A stretch of 40,984 bases of DNA from Candidatus Aminicenantota bacterium (GTDB taxonomy: Bacteria; Acidobacteriota; Aminicenantia; Aminicenantales; UBA4085). This document shows positions 1 to 8,598 of this stretch, one piece after another; position 1 is the stretch's first letter; every line of letters begins with the position of its first letter. The DNA lies in NCBI GenBank assembly GCA_026393865.1, contig JAPKZI010000022.1, positions 1-40,984 on the forward strand. Direction: 5' to 3'. The notes under the pieces were generated by a model that had not been told where the DNA came from, ran no database searches, and saw nothing but the letters and a program-made list of their open reading frames with translations. The position numbers and the translations under genes were made by a program.

Positions 1-1223
1 TCACCGACCACCATCTTCCCGGCGAGGAGCTTCCCGCGGCCCTGGCCGTTCTCGATCCCGTGCTGGAAAGCTCGGGCTACCCCGACAGGAACCTGGCCGG
101 CGTGGGCGTCGCCTTCAAATTGATCCAGGCGCTGCTGGGCCGGGCCGAGTCGGACTCCCATAAGAGATCGGCCCTGCTTCGCAGTTACATGAAGCTCGTC
201 GCCATCGGAACGATCTCCGATGTGGCCAAACTCACCGGCGAGAACAGGATCTTCGTGAAATACGGGCTCAAGGAGCTGGGCAGCGTTTCCAATATCGGAT
301 TGAAAAGCTTGATCGATATTGCCGGCCTGACCGGCAAAAAGATCTCGGAGGGCGACATCGGGTTCCGCATCGGCCCGCGCATCAACGCCGCCGGACGCAT
401 GGAGCATGCCGACATCGCGGTCAAGCTGTTCTTCTCCGAATCCTTGGAGGTCGCCGCTGATCTGGCCGGTCGTCTGGATCGGAAGAACGCCGAAAGGCAG
501 AAGACCGAGGAGCGGATCTACAAACAAGCCTTCCAGCGCATCACCAAGAGCGCTCTCGACCAGAGATACAAGATTCTGATCCTGGGCTGCGCGGAATGGC
601 ACCGGGGCATCATCGGGATCGTCGCCTCCAAGCTCAAGGAGGCTTTCGGCCGGCCCGTCGTTCTCTTCTCCTACGATAACGGCACGGCTTACGGTTCCGG
701 GCGGAGCATCTCGGAATTCTCCCTGATCAACTGCCTCCATGAATGCCGGGACCTCTTCCTGACCTACGGCGGTCACGAGTTGGCCGCCGGATGCACGCTC
801 CGGACGGATGACCTCCCGGCTTTTAAACGCGTGGCCAACGCCGTGGCCGAGTCCAGGATCACGACGGAGCAGCTCCAACGAAAGATCGAGATCGACGCGA
901 CGCTGGATTTCTCCGAGATCGACGCGCCCTTCCTCGAATATCTCGGGCTTCTCTCGCCGTTCGGCGTCGGGAACCCGCGGCCCTTGTTTCTTTCGGAGAG
1001 CGTGGAGGTCGTCCGGCCGCCGCAGCTCCTGAAGAACGGAAAGCACGCGAAGTTCCTTCTGGGCCGGAACGGTCGAACGTTCGAAGCGATCGGCTGGGAC
1101 AAGGGCGCATGGGCCGGCGGCGTGAGCCGCGGCGACCGCGTCAACGTGGCCTACGGACTTCAATCCTCCACGTATCTCGGCCGGGAACAGCTGACCCTGA
1201 CGCTTGCGGGAATGAAGAAATGA
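1..1223 (+). CDS. recJ: Single-stranded-DNA exonuclease RecJ (3' part)
   Basis: RecJ degrades single-stranded DNA 5' to 3' in recombination and repair. The reading frame is open from base 3, so the gene begins before the window and the first in-frame ATG at 60 is not its start. The first visible residues include the DHH metal motif (TDHHLPG). A DHHA1 domain follows, with the family signature GGHELAAG at about 772-795 and an OB-fold-like C-terminus. The N-terminal DHH motifs I and II lie outside the window. The stop codon overlaps the next start by 4 nt (1220-1223, ATGA), so the LPS-export gene that follows is probably translationally coupled. Identification is firm; only the 5' end is missing. 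Confidence 0.95.
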   Translation, partial: TDHHLPGEELPAALAVLDPVLESSGYPDRNLAGVGVAFKLIQALLGRAESDSHKRSALLRSYMKLVAIGTISDVAKLTGENRIFVKYGLKELGSVSNIGLKSLIDIAGLTGKKISEGDIGFRIGPRINAAGRMEHADIAVKLFFSESLEVAADLAGRLDRKNAERQKTEERIYKQAFQRITKSALDQRYKILILGCAEWHRGIIGIVASKLKEAFGRPVVLFSYDNGTAYGSGRSISEFSLINCLHECRDLFLTYGGHELAAGCTLRTDDLPAFKRVANAVAESRITTEQLQRKIEIDATLDFSEIDAPFLEYLGLLSPFGVGNPRPLFLSESVEVVRPPQLLKNGKHAKFLLGRNGRTFEAIGWDKGAWAGGVSRGDRVNVAYGLQSSTYLGREQLTLTLAGMKK

Positions 1224-3205
1224 GCGCGGCGGAACGCGGAGGACGCCTCAAGCTGCGCGCGGCGCGCGTGATCCGGCCCGTCCTCATCGTCCTTTTGGCG
1301 GCGGTCGTCGTCATCATCACGGTCTATCTCATCCGTCAGATCAAGCGGGTTCCGCCCCCGGAGCCCGGCCAAAAGGACATCCTCGAGTCGAAGGTCGATC
1401 GGAAAGAGAAGATCCGCGTTTCCCAGACCCATCGGGAAAAAGGGTTGATCGAGGCCAGCGGCGACCTGAACATCCCCGTCGACGAAAAGACCTATCGGCT
1501 CGAGGGCAGGGTCGAGGTCGTCGATCATGGTCGAAAAGGCGGCCGCGAGATCCGGATGAACGGCGACGTTCTCACCTACGACAATGAGATGAACCATTTC
1601 TTTCTCAAAGGGAACGTCCGGATCCGGTACAAGGACGTGGCCATGAACGGTCCGGATTTCGAGTACGACCTGTTGGCGGACCTCATCATGACCGGGAGCG
1701 GCGCCGCGGTCAAGACCTCGACGCTCGAAGGTGAAGCCCAAAGGGTCCTCTTCTACCTCAAGGATGAGGAACTCGTCCTCGAAGAGAATATGCAGTTCTC
1801 CATCCGTCTCCGCCTGGCGACGCCCGATCCGCTCGTCATTTTCGGCAGAAAACTGACTTACGGTTTCCTCCGCCGGCGGGGCGATGTGGAGGGGGGCGGT
1901 CCGGACGGGAAGGTCAGCCTCGTCCACGGCAAAAGCCGCGGCACGGCCGATCGTGTCTATTTCGAACAGTGGGAGAAGATCGACGACTTGAGGATCTTGC
2001 GGCTTGAGGGCAAGGTCAGGCTCGCGCTCGAGGAAGAACGGGCCGCGGCCAAAACGCCGAAAGCGGCCCCGCCCGCCCCCGCGCCGGAGGCGCAGGAGTC
2101 CTCGATCAACCGCGAATTCCGCCTCGATCAGAGCGTCCGGCAGGAGATGGAGTCCGACGAGATCAAGCTCCAGTCGTTCTTGAACCTGCCCATCCTCCGC
2201 CTCATCGAGTGCCGCGGCCGGTCCGCGGTCAAGTTTGTCTACGACTCGGGAGAAGCGACCGAATTCCGGGGTGAGTCCGTCGACCTGAACTTCAACAGGA
2301 AGGGCGGTTTCCGGGAGATCAAGACCGCGGGGATGGCCCGCATCGCCGGCCTGGACAAAACGGGCGGCGTCAGCCGCGTGATCGAGGGCACGACGATGAC
2401 CCTCGACGGGCAGACCAGCGTTCTGCATGTCGCGGCGGACGCGGGCCGCAGGGCGAGGCTCGTCTCCGCCCGGAGCGACGTGTCCGGAGACGACCTCACG
2501 ATCATGATCGAGCAGAACGACTTCGAGATGAAGGGCGGCGTGCAGATGAACTTCCGGCCCTCGCCGAAGGACGCGGCGGACAAGGGCTTTTTCTCTTCGG
2601 CGGGGCCGGTCTTCGCCAAGGCCGGGTCGATGAGATATTTGAGCCGGCTCAAGCGTTTCTTATTATGGGACCAGGTCCGGACCTGGCAGGAGCAGAGGAT
2701 CCTGTCGGCCCAGGAGATCAGCCTGAGCGAGGACATGACCGAGATGACCTGTCAAGGCGGGGTCCAGTCCGTGTTCCCGCATAAAGCCAAGGAGGGCGAA
2801 CCGGAGAGGCGCGTCGAGATCGCCGCCGGCAAAATGCGTTATGACATCGGCGCCCGCCAGTTGATCTACGAAGACAACTGCCAGCTGAGATCGGGCGCGG
2901 CCGTTCTGCAGAGCGGGATCATCTCGGTCGATCCCGGCGAAGGGGGCGGCGAGATCCTTTCCCTCCGCGCGATGAAGGGAAAGTCCAAGGCCGTGTCCAT
3001 CGTCATGAACGCCCGGGAGGGGACCGGCGAGCTCGCGGAATACGATGTCCAGAAGGACACGATCACGCTCACCGGCCGACCCGAACTCAAGGAAAAGGAC
3101 AAGGGCACGATCCGGGGGGATAAATTGACTTTCCACCTGGCCGATGGTACAATCCGCGTGGAATCTCGGGATCAAGAACGGCCGGTGCCCGTCATCAAAT
3201 CGTGA
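1220..3205 (+). CDS. LptC-LptA-like LPS export protein (membrane-anchored OstA-repeat protein)
   Basis: This is probably the periplasmic bridge of the Lpt LPS transporter. The chosen ATG at 1220 overlaps the recJ stop by 4 nt and gives 661 residues; an upstream in-frame start at 1109 lies wholly inside recJ and is unlikely. A single hydrophobic segment at about residues 19-38 anchors the N-terminus. An LptC-like region follows to about residue 220, then an Ala/Pro/Lys-rich linker near 275-295. Several further OstA/LptA-like beta-strand repeats run to the C-terminus, where phrases such as 'yd..a.qliyednc.lrsg' recur. Normal LptC is about 190 residues and LptA about 180, so this looks like an LptC-LptA fusion with extra repeats. 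It sits 3 nt before lptB, which supports the role. The exact domain count is inferred from reading the protein. Confidence 0.75.
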   Translation: MSAAERGGRLKLRAARVIRPVLIVLLAAVVVIITVYLIRQIKRVPPPEPGQKDILESKVDRKEKIRVSQTHREKGLIEASGDLNIPVDEKTYRLEGRVEVVDHGRKGGREIRMNGDVLTYDNEMNHFFLKGNVRIRYKDVAMNGPDFEYDLLADLIMTGSGAAVKTSTLEGEAQRVLFYLKDEELVLEENMQFSIRLRLATPDPLVIFGRKLTYGFLRRRGDVEGGGPDGKVSLVHGKSRGTADRVYFEQWEKIDDLRILRLEGKVRLALEEERAAAKTPKAAPPAPAPEAQESSINREFRLDQSVRQEMESDEIKLQSFLNLPILRLIECRGRSAVKFVYDSGEATEFRGESVDLNFNRKGGFREIKTAGMARIAGLDKTGGVSRVIEGTTMTLDGQTSVLHVAADAGRRARLVSARSDVSGDDLTIMIEQNDFEMKGGVQMNFRPSPKDAADKGFFSSAGPVFAKAGSMRYLSRLKRFLLWDQVRTWQEQRILSAQEISLSEDMTEMTCQGGVQSVFPHKAKEGEPERRVEIAAGKMRYDIGARQLIYEDNCQLRSGAAVLQSGIISVDPGEGGGEILSLRAMKGKSKAVSIVMNAREGTGELAEYDVQKDTITLTGRPELKEKDKGTIRGDKLTFHLADGTIRVESRDQERPVPVIKS

Positions 3206-3208
3206 CCG

Positions 3209-3934
3209 ATGAGATCGTGTTTGAAGGCCGCCCACCTGGTCAAAAGCTACCGCGGAAAGAAGGTCGTGAACGATGTATCCGTGGAGATCCGGCAGGGCGA
3301 GATCGTCGGACTGCTCGGGCCGAACGGGGCCGGCAAAACGACCACTTTTTCCCTGATCCTGGGGCTCGTCCTCCAGGACGCCGGGCGGATCTTCCTGGAT
3401 GACGAAGAAATCACGGACTACCCGATGTATCTCCGGGCCCAAAAAGGCATCTGCCTTCTTCCTCAGGATGCCTCGGCGTTTCGGAAACTGACCGTCGAAG
3501 ACAACCTCCGGGCTATCATGGAGACTCTCCCCGCAGCGCCGGTCCCACAGGCCTCGACTTTGGAGCGGACGCTCGGGGAATTCGGTCTGGCCCGGCTCGC
3601 CCGGGCCAAAGCTTTCACCCTCTCGGGCGGCGAGAGGCGCCGGCTCGAGATCGCCCGGGCCATGATCTCGGGGCCCGAGTTCATGCTCCTGGACGAGCCG
3701 TTCACCGGGATCGACCCGATCGCCATCCAGGAGCTGCAGCGGATCATCCGTTCCCTGCAGGAGAAGGGCCTGGGCGTGCTGATCACGGACCATAGCGTCC
3801 GGGAGACCTTGAAGATCGTCGACCGAGCCTATATCATTGATAAAGGGCGAATCCTCAAGGAGGGGACGCCGGGCGAGATCGTCGGCTCGGAGGACGTGCG
3901 TCGGAACTATCTGGGCGAGGACTTCCGGTTGTGA
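3209..3934 (+). CDS. lptB: LPS export ABC transporter ATP-binding protein LptB
   Basis: LptB is the cytoplasmic ATPase that powers LPS extraction by LptB2FGC. The 241-residue length is normal. Visible motifs are Walker A GPNGAGKTTT (about residues 37-46), the ABC signature LSGGE, Walker B MLLDEP with the catalytic Glu, and the H-loop TDH near residue 195. A GTG at 3202 is in a different frame, so ATG 3209 is the start, 3 nt after the lptC/A stop. rpoN follows 16 nt downstream, as in the lptB-rpoN-hpf-ptsN order known from Proteobacteria. LptF and LptG are not in this window. Confidence 0.95.
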   Translation: MRSCLKAAHLVKSYRGKKVVNDVSVEIRQGEIVGLLGPNGAGKTTTFSLILGLVLQDAGRIFLDDEEITDYPMYLRAQKGICLLPQDASAFRKLTVEDNLRAIMETLPAAPVPQASTLERTLGEFGLARLARAKAFTLSGGERRRLEIARAMISGPEFMLLDEPFTGIDPIAIQELQRIIRSLQEKGLGVLITDHSVRETLKIVDRAYIIDKGRILKEGTPGEIVGSEDVRRNYLGEDFRL

Positions 3935-3950
3935 AGATAAGGCTTGATCG

Positions 3951-5480
3951 ATGATCATGAAACAGCGGCTCGATCAGCGGCAGGTCCAAAGGCTGATCCT
4001 CGCCCCGGCCCTTCAGCAGGCCATCAAGCTGCTCCCCCTGACCACTCTGGAACTGATCGAGGTCATCGACGAGGAGCTTTCCGAGAACCCCCTTCTCGAG
4101 CTCGAAGAGGAAACGGACGAAAAAAGGCCCGAGGCCGAAAAGAAAACCCCGGAAGCCGAGGCCGAGGCCGCCGCCGATCCGGCCGGACCGGAAACGGAGA
4201 CGGACCGGGTCGCGGCCGCGGACAGCGAGGCCGACCGGGCGGCCGCGGACGGCGGCGCGGAGGCCGCCGGAGAGAACCACGAAGATTTTGAATTCGAGTC
4301 CTACTTCCAGGAATATATCGATGACGGCTTCCGCCCCCTTCCCCAGGACCGAAAAGAGATCCCTTCGCTCGAGAACACGCTGTCGAAAAGCTCTTCCTTC
4401 TGGGACCATCTGAACTGGCAGGCGAACCTGACCTTCTTCGATCCGGCCGACCGGGAGATCGCCGAACGGATCATCGGCAACATCAACGAAGACGGTTTTT
4501 TGATCTCTTCGCTCGAGGAGATCAGTCAGGCGACCGGGGCCCCGGTCGAGACGATCGAGAAGGTCCGGGAGAAGGTCAAGATGTTCGATCCGGTCGGCGT
4601 GGCCAGCTTGAACCTCAAGGAATGCCTGCTCGCTCAGATGGACTACCTTCAGATCAAGGACGATGTCGCTCGGGCGATCATTCTGGAGCATCTGCCGCTC
4701 CTCGAGCGGTCGGATTACGCCCAACTGTCGAAGGTGCTGGGCGTCGCTCCCGCCTCCATCAAATATCACATCGAGATCATCAAACGGCTGGATCCCGCAC
4801 CGGGCCGCAAGTACAGCGAGGACAAACCCGCGTATGTCGTCCCGGACATTGTCGTCACCAAAGAAGGCACTGACCTGAAGATCTCCCTCAACGATGAAGG
4901 ACTCCCGCGCCTCCGGATCAACAGCTATTACCGGACGCTCCTGTCCAAGGCGTTCAAGGAGAATCCGGAAGCCTACCGGTTCCTCAAGGACAAGATGAAA
5001 AAGGCGTTGTGGTTCCTTCGCAGCCTGGACCAGCGGGACCAGACGATCTATAAAGTCGCCCGCTATATCGTCGACAAGCAGCGGGATTTCATCGAGAAGG
5101 GGATGGACTACATCAAGCCCCTGACGTTGATCGAGATCGCCCAGGAGATCGGCGTCCATGAATCGACGGTAGGCCGGGTCGTGGCCAACAAATATATCAT
5201 TACGCCGCGCGGCGTGTTTTCCTTGAAGTACTTTTTCCACAAAGCGCTCCACGGGGAATTCGGGGAGGACGTCTCCTCGCTCCGGATCAAGGAGCGGCTC
5301 CGGAAGCTGGTCGAGTCCGAGGACAAGAACCAGCCGCTGAGCGATATGGAGCTCGAGGAGATCCTGGCCCGGGAGAATTTCAAGATCGCCCGGCGGACGG
5401 TGGCCAAGTACCGCAAACAACTGAAGATCCAGCCTTCGCATATCCGCAAGAGAAAGTTTATAATGGAGGGGACCGCATGA
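3951..5480 (+). CDS. rpoN: RNA polymerase sigma-54 factor RpoN
   Basis: Sigma-54 directs RNA polymerase to -24/-12 promoters opened by AAA+ activators. The 509-residue protein shows the classical layout: Gln/Leu-rich region I (residues 6-40), an acidic Ala/Glu-rich region II of low complexity (about 45-115), the core-binding domain, a helix-turn-helix near 385-405, and the RpoN box (ARRTVAKYR) near 485-493. The start is ATG 3951; a second ATG at 3957 would give MKQRLDQ and is also possible. The stop overlaps the hpf start by 4 nt. No sigma-54 activator gene is visible in the window, so its targets are unknown. Confidence 0.97.
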   Translation: MIMKQRLDQRQVQRLILAPALQQAIKLLPLTTLELIEVIDEELSENPLLELEEETDEKRPEAEKKTPEAEAEAAADPAGPETETDRVAAADSEADRAAADGGAEAAGENHEDFEFESYFQEYIDDGFRPLPQDRKEIPSLENTLSKSSSFWDHLNWQANLTFFDPADREIAERIIGNINEDGFLISSLEEISQATGAPVETIEKVREKVKMFDPVGVASLNLKECLLAQMDYLQIKDDVARAIILEHLPLLERSDYAQLSKVLGVAPASIKYHIEIIKRLDPAPGRKYSEDKPAYVVPDIVVTKEGTDLKISLNDEGLPRLRINSYYRTLLSKAFKENPEAYRFLKDKMKKALWFLRSLDQRDQTIYKVARYIVDKQRDFIEKGMDYIKPLTLIEIAQEIGVHESTVGRVVANKYIITPRGVFSLKYFFHKALHGEFGEDVSSLRIKERLRKLVESEDKNQPLSDMELEEILARENFKIARRTVAKYRKQLKIQPSHIRKRKFIMEGTA

Positions 5481-6004
5481 ACATCCACTATACCGCCCGC
5501 CAGGGCCATCTGACGCCGGATATCAAGGCCTACTGTGACCAGCGGCTGGCCAAGCTGAAACGGCTGATGGGCTTCGCCACCGACGTGGACGTGATCCTGT
5601 CCCACGAGAAGAACCGGCAGAAGGCCGAGATCCACGTCCGGGCCAAAGGCGCCGGACTGGTCGTCATCGAAGAGAGCCCGGACATGATGAACTCCCTTCA
5701 TCTGGCCTTCGACGCCCTCGAGAAGAAGATCAGAAAGGAGAGGGAGAAGTACCGCGAGAAGAAACGCCGGGGCGGCCGGGAGCGGAAATCGTTCGCCCTG
5801 CCCGCCGCGGAGGCGGGCGAAGGCGAAAAACGAGTGATCCGGGCCGATCATTTCTCGGTCAAGCCGCTGACGGTCGAAGAGGCCGCCCTTCATCTCGATC
5901 TCAAGAAAAGGGAAGTCTACGTCTTCCGGATGGAAGGCACCGAGAAGTGGGCCGTCCTCTATCGCCGCAAGGACGGCCATTACGGGCTCGTCCAACCAGA
6001 ATGA
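5477..6004 (+). CDS. hpf: Ribosome hibernation promoting factor, long form
   Basis: Hpf binds the 30S decoding region and, in its long form, drives 100S ribosome dimer formation in slow growth. The 175-residue protein has an N-terminal HPF/RaiA domain (1-100), a basic Lys/Arg-rich linker (about 85-105) and the C-terminal dimerisation domain (about 120-175, with VIRADHFSVKPLTVEEA). Having both domains marks it as the long type, unlike the short Hpf of E. coli. It overlaps rpoN by 4 nt upstream and the EIIA gene by 4 nt downstream, so it is probably co-translated with sigma-54 and the PTS regulators. Confidence 0.95.
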   Translation: MNIHYTARQGHLTPDIKAYCDQRLAKLKRLMGFATDVDVILSHEKNRQKAEIHVRAKGAGLVVIEESPDMMNSLHLAFDALEKKIRKEREKYREKKRRGGRERKSFALPAAEAGEGEKRVIRADHFSVKPLTVEEAALHLDLKKREVYVFRMEGTEKWAVLYRRKDGHYGLVQPE

Positions 6005-6495
6005 AGCATCCCCAGCCGGAACGCTCCCGGATGATCCACGGTCTCCTCGACGAGGCCCTGATTATTCCCGATCTCCGCGCCTCGGACCGGGAGAGCGCGC
6101 TGCGGGAGATGATCCGGCTCCTCTGCGTCCGGGACCGTCGGTATTCCGGAAAGGAGCTGTCTGAAAAGCTTCTGCAACGAGAGCGGCTGGGAAGCACGGC
6201 CGTCGGTGACGGCTATGCCATCCCCCACTGCAAGGTCAAGGGCCTGGACGATCCGATGGTCCTTCTGGCCGTGTCGCGCAATGGCGTCGCTTTCGAGGCG
6301 ATCGACGAAAAACCCGTCCACGTTTTTTTTCTGGTCGTCACATCCGCCGAGAATCCCGGTGTGAACCTCCAGATCCTGGCGGCCGTGGCCCACCTCATCC
6401 GTCGCTCCCGCCCGCTTCTCAGAAAGATGCGGAAGGCCCTGTCCGCCGGGGAGCTCATCGCCATGGTCCGGGAGGAAGAAGAGAAACCGGGGTGA
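6001..6495 (+). CDS. ptsN: PTS EIIA-Ntr/fructose-type phosphocarrier (PtsN-like)
   Basis: This single-domain EIIA protein of the fructose/Ntr family receives phosphate from HPr and usually acts as a regulator. The motif GYAIPHCK places the phosphorylated histidine at residue 76. The 164-residue start at ATG 6001 overlaps the hpf stop (ATGA) and is preferred over an in-frame start at 5947 inside hpf. No EIIB or EIIC partner is present, so a regulatory role like that of PtsN is more likely than fructose uptake. The gene overlaps hprK by 4 nt. Confidence 0.9.
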   Translation: MKHPQPERSRMIHGLLDEALIIPDLRASDRESALREMIRLLCVRDRRYSGKELSEKLLQRERLGSTAVGDGYAIPHCKVKGLDDPMVLLAVSRNGVAFEAIDEKPVHVFFLVVTSAENPGVNLQILAAVAHLIRRSRPLLRKMRKALSAGELIAMVREEEEKPG

Positions 6496-7055
6496 GAGCG
6501 AACGGTTCGCCGCAGGCCGTGATCTCCGGCGGACTTTTACAGATGTTCGGGCTGGGGATCATGATCATCGGCGACAGCGGCGTCGGCAAGAGCGAAAGCG
6601 CCCTGGAGCTCATCGCCCGAGGGCATCGCTTCATCTCGGATGACGTCGTCCAGGTTCGCCGGACGGCGGCCGGCCGGATCATCGGCAAGGCTCCGGCGAT
6701 GAGCCGTTTTTTCATGGAGATCCGCGGCCTCGGCATCATCAACATCAAGGAGATCTTCGGGGCGTCCTCCATCTGCCGTCAGGCCCCCATCGACCTGGTC
6801 ATCCGGCTGAAAAAATGGCACCGGAAGAAGGAATACGACCGGCTCGGCCTCCGCTTTCCCGAGGACTCCATCATCCTGGGAGAACGGATCCCTCAGCTCA
6901 ACATTCCCGTCGCTCCCGGCCGGAATATCGCCACGCTCATGGAGGTGGCTTGCAAGGTCCACATCCTGAGAAAGCGCGGCTATCAGGCCTCGCATGAGCT
7001 CGTCACGAAGCTCCAGCGGGCGCTCGCTTCGGAGAGCAAAAGGGTAGGATTATGA
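6492..7055 (+). CDS. hprK: HPr kinase/phosphorylase, catalytic domain only
   Basis: HprK phosphorylates and dephosphorylates Ser46 of HPr. The GTG start at 6492 overlaps the previous stop (GTGA) and gives 187 residues. Walker A is GDSGVGKS at residues 27-34, followed by the family motifs ISDD (48-51) and EIRGLGIINI, and the C-terminal signature LNIPVAPGRNIATLMEVA. Full-length HprK is about 310 residues. The N-terminal regulatory domain is absent here, as in the short alphaproteobacterial enzymes. The HPr encoded at 8323 has the matching Ser46, so the kinase-substrate pair looks functional. The short form is seen directly; its regulatory consequence is inferred. Confidence 0.92.
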   Translation: MRANGSPQAVISGGLLQMFGLGIMIIGDSGVGKSESALELIARGHRFISDDVVQVRRTAAGRIIGKAPAMSRFFMEIRGLGIINIKEIFGASSICRQAPIDLVIRLKKWHRKKEYDRLGLRFPEDSIILGERIPQLNIPVAPGRNIATLMEVACKVHILRKRGYQASHELVTKLQRALASESKRVGL

Positions 7056-7909
7056 TCAAGGACGACCGATTCCTGATCGTGACCGGGCTGTCGGGTTCGG
7101 GGAAAACCGTCGTTAGCCATTTTCTTGAGGACCTCGGCTATTACTGCGTCGATAATCTGCCGGCCAAGCTCATCCCCACTTTCGTCGACCTTTGGAGCCG
7201 AAAGGAAGTCCAGATCGACAAGGTGGCGCTCGTCGTGGACATCCGGGAACACGGGTTTCTGGAGACGTTTCCGGGCGTCTGGGAGCAGATCCGGAAGAAA
7301 GTCACCCCCCGCCTGATCTTTCTAGACGCCTCGGACGAGACGCTCGTCAAGCGTTTCAGCGAAACGCGGCGGCCGCATCCGCTGGCCAGCCGATCGACCC
7401 TCGAGGGCGTGCGCATGGAACGCCGGCGGATGGCCCCGATCAAGAAAATGGCCGACGAGGTCATCGACACCTCGGCCACGAATATCTCTCAGCTCAAGGA
7501 TATCTTCGCCCGGAAGTTCACTAAAAAGCCGAGACTCCGCCTCCAAGTGTCGATCATCAGTTTCGGCTACAAATACGGGATCCCTCTGGACTCCGACCTT
7601 ATTTTCGATACCCGGTTCCTCCCCAATCCGTTCTACATCGACGCCCTCCGGGACCTGACCGGCCAGGACCCCGCCGTCCGGGACTTTCTCCTCGGCGCGG
7701 ACGAGACCCGGGCCTTCCTGGCCGAGCTCTTCCGATTCATCCGCTTTCACATGCCCCGGTTCGTGGCGGAGGGAAAGAGCAGCCTCGTCATCTCCATCGG
7801 CTGCACGGGAGGCCGTCACCGCTCCGTGGTCGTCGCCGATGAGCTTCGGGAGTACCTTCGGAAGCAGAAATATGATATAAAGATTTCTCATAGAGACATG
7901 CAAAAATGA
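7052..7909 (+). CDS. rapZ: RapZ/YvcJ family nucleotide-binding protein
   Basis: In E. coli RapZ is an RNA-binding adaptor that targets the sRNA GlmZ to RNase E and so controls glucosamine-6-phosphate synthesis. Gram-positive homologues are GTPases of less certain role. The 285-residue protein has Walker A GLSGSGKT (residues 12-19) and the conserved C-terminal motif GCTGGRHRSV (about 250-259) of the family. It overlaps hprK by 4 nt upstream and the EIIA gene by 4 nt downstream. The hprK-rapZ and ptsN-rapZ neighbourhoods are known from other phyla; here both occur together. Family assignment is firm, but the RNA-adaptor function is only assumed. Confidence 0.95.
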   Translation: MIKDDRFLIVTGLSGSGKTVVSHFLEDLGYYCVDNLPAKLIPTFVDLWSRKEVQIDKVALVVDIREHGFLETFPGVWEQIRKKVTPRLIFLDASDETLVKRFSETRRPHPLASRSTLEGVRMERRRMAPIKKMADEVIDTSATNISQLKDIFARKFTKKPRLRLQVSIISFGYKYGIPLDSDLIFDTRFLPNPFYIDALRDLTGQDPAVRDFLLGADETRAFLAELFRFIRFHMPRFVAEGKSSLVISIGCTGGRHRSVVVADELREYLRKQKYDIKISHRDMQK

Positions 7910-8313
7910 TCGGCGGCATCATCGTCTCTCACGGGAAGCTCGGGGAGGAACTGCTCAACGCGCTGACCATCATCCTCGGCGAAGCCCCCAACATCGAGGC
8001 CATTTCGATCGGCTGGTACGACGACGTCGAGGAGTCCAAGAAGAAGATCAGCCAGAGCCTGAAAAGGGTCGATCAGAAAAGCGGGGTGGTCATCTTCACC
8101 GACATGTTCGGGGGGACGCCCTCCAACCTCAGTTTCACCTTCCAGAAGGACGAGCAGGTCGAGATCATCACCGGCATCAATCTCCCGATGCTCATCAAGT
8201 TCGTTTCTCTCCAGCGGAACAACAACATCAAGGACGTGGCCAGAAAGGTCGTTGAGCAGGGCAAAAAGAACATCCACTTGGCGAGCGCTCTGCTCGGGTC
8301 GAAGCCGTCCTGA
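7906..8313 (+). CDS. PTS mannose-family EIIA protein
   Basis: This is a 135-residue single EIIA-Man domain. The N-terminus MIGGIIVSHGKLGEEL carries the phosphorylation-site histidine at residue 9, and the motif FTDMFGGTPSN is typical of the family. Mannose-type permeases also need EIIB, EIIC and EIID, and none is encoded nearby. The protein therefore probably acts as a phosphate acceptor or regulator, as in other diderms that carry an orphan EIIA-Man beside ptsH and ptsI. It overlaps rapZ by 4 nt, and ptsH follows after 9 nt. Confidence 0.92.
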   Translation: MIGGIIVSHGKLGEELLNALTIILGEAPNIEAISIGWYDDVEESKKKISQSLKRVDQKSGVVIFTDMFGGTPSNLSFTFQKDEQVEIITGINLPMLIKFVSLQRNNNIKDVARKVVEQGKKNIHLASALLGSKPS

Positions 8314-8322
8314 GCGGGTGCC

Positions 8323-8592
8323 ATGATCGAGCGACCGATCCCCATCAAGAACAAATTGGGATTGCACGCCCGGGCGGCCGTGAAATTCGTCAACACGGCC
8401 AACCGCTTCAGCGCGGATGTCCGGATCGAAAAGGACGGCGGCGAAATCGACGGCAAAAGCATCCTGGGCATCCTGACGCTGGCCGCCACCCAGGGCTCGG
8501 ATATCGTCTTGAAGATCGACGGCGCGGACGAGGAGGCGGCCTGGAAGGCCCTGTCCGATCTGATCGACCAGCGTTTCGGCGAGAAGGAATAG
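8323..8592 (+). CDS. ptsH: Phosphocarrier protein HPr
   Basis: HPr carries phosphate from enzyme I to EIIA proteins. The 89-residue protein has the active-site His15 in LGLHARA and the regulatory Ser46 in GKSILGI, both at canonical positions. A conserved Ser46 beside an hprK gene suggests dual regulation by PEP-dependent His phosphorylation and ATP-dependent Ser phosphorylation. It lies 9 nt after the EIIA-Man gene and 6 nt before ptsI. Confidence 0.97.
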   Translation: MIERPIPIKNKLGLHARAAVKFVNTANRFSADVRIEKDGGEIDGKSILGILTLAATQGSDIVLKIDGADEEAAWKALSDLIDQRFGEKE

Positions 8593-8598
8593 GTCGTC

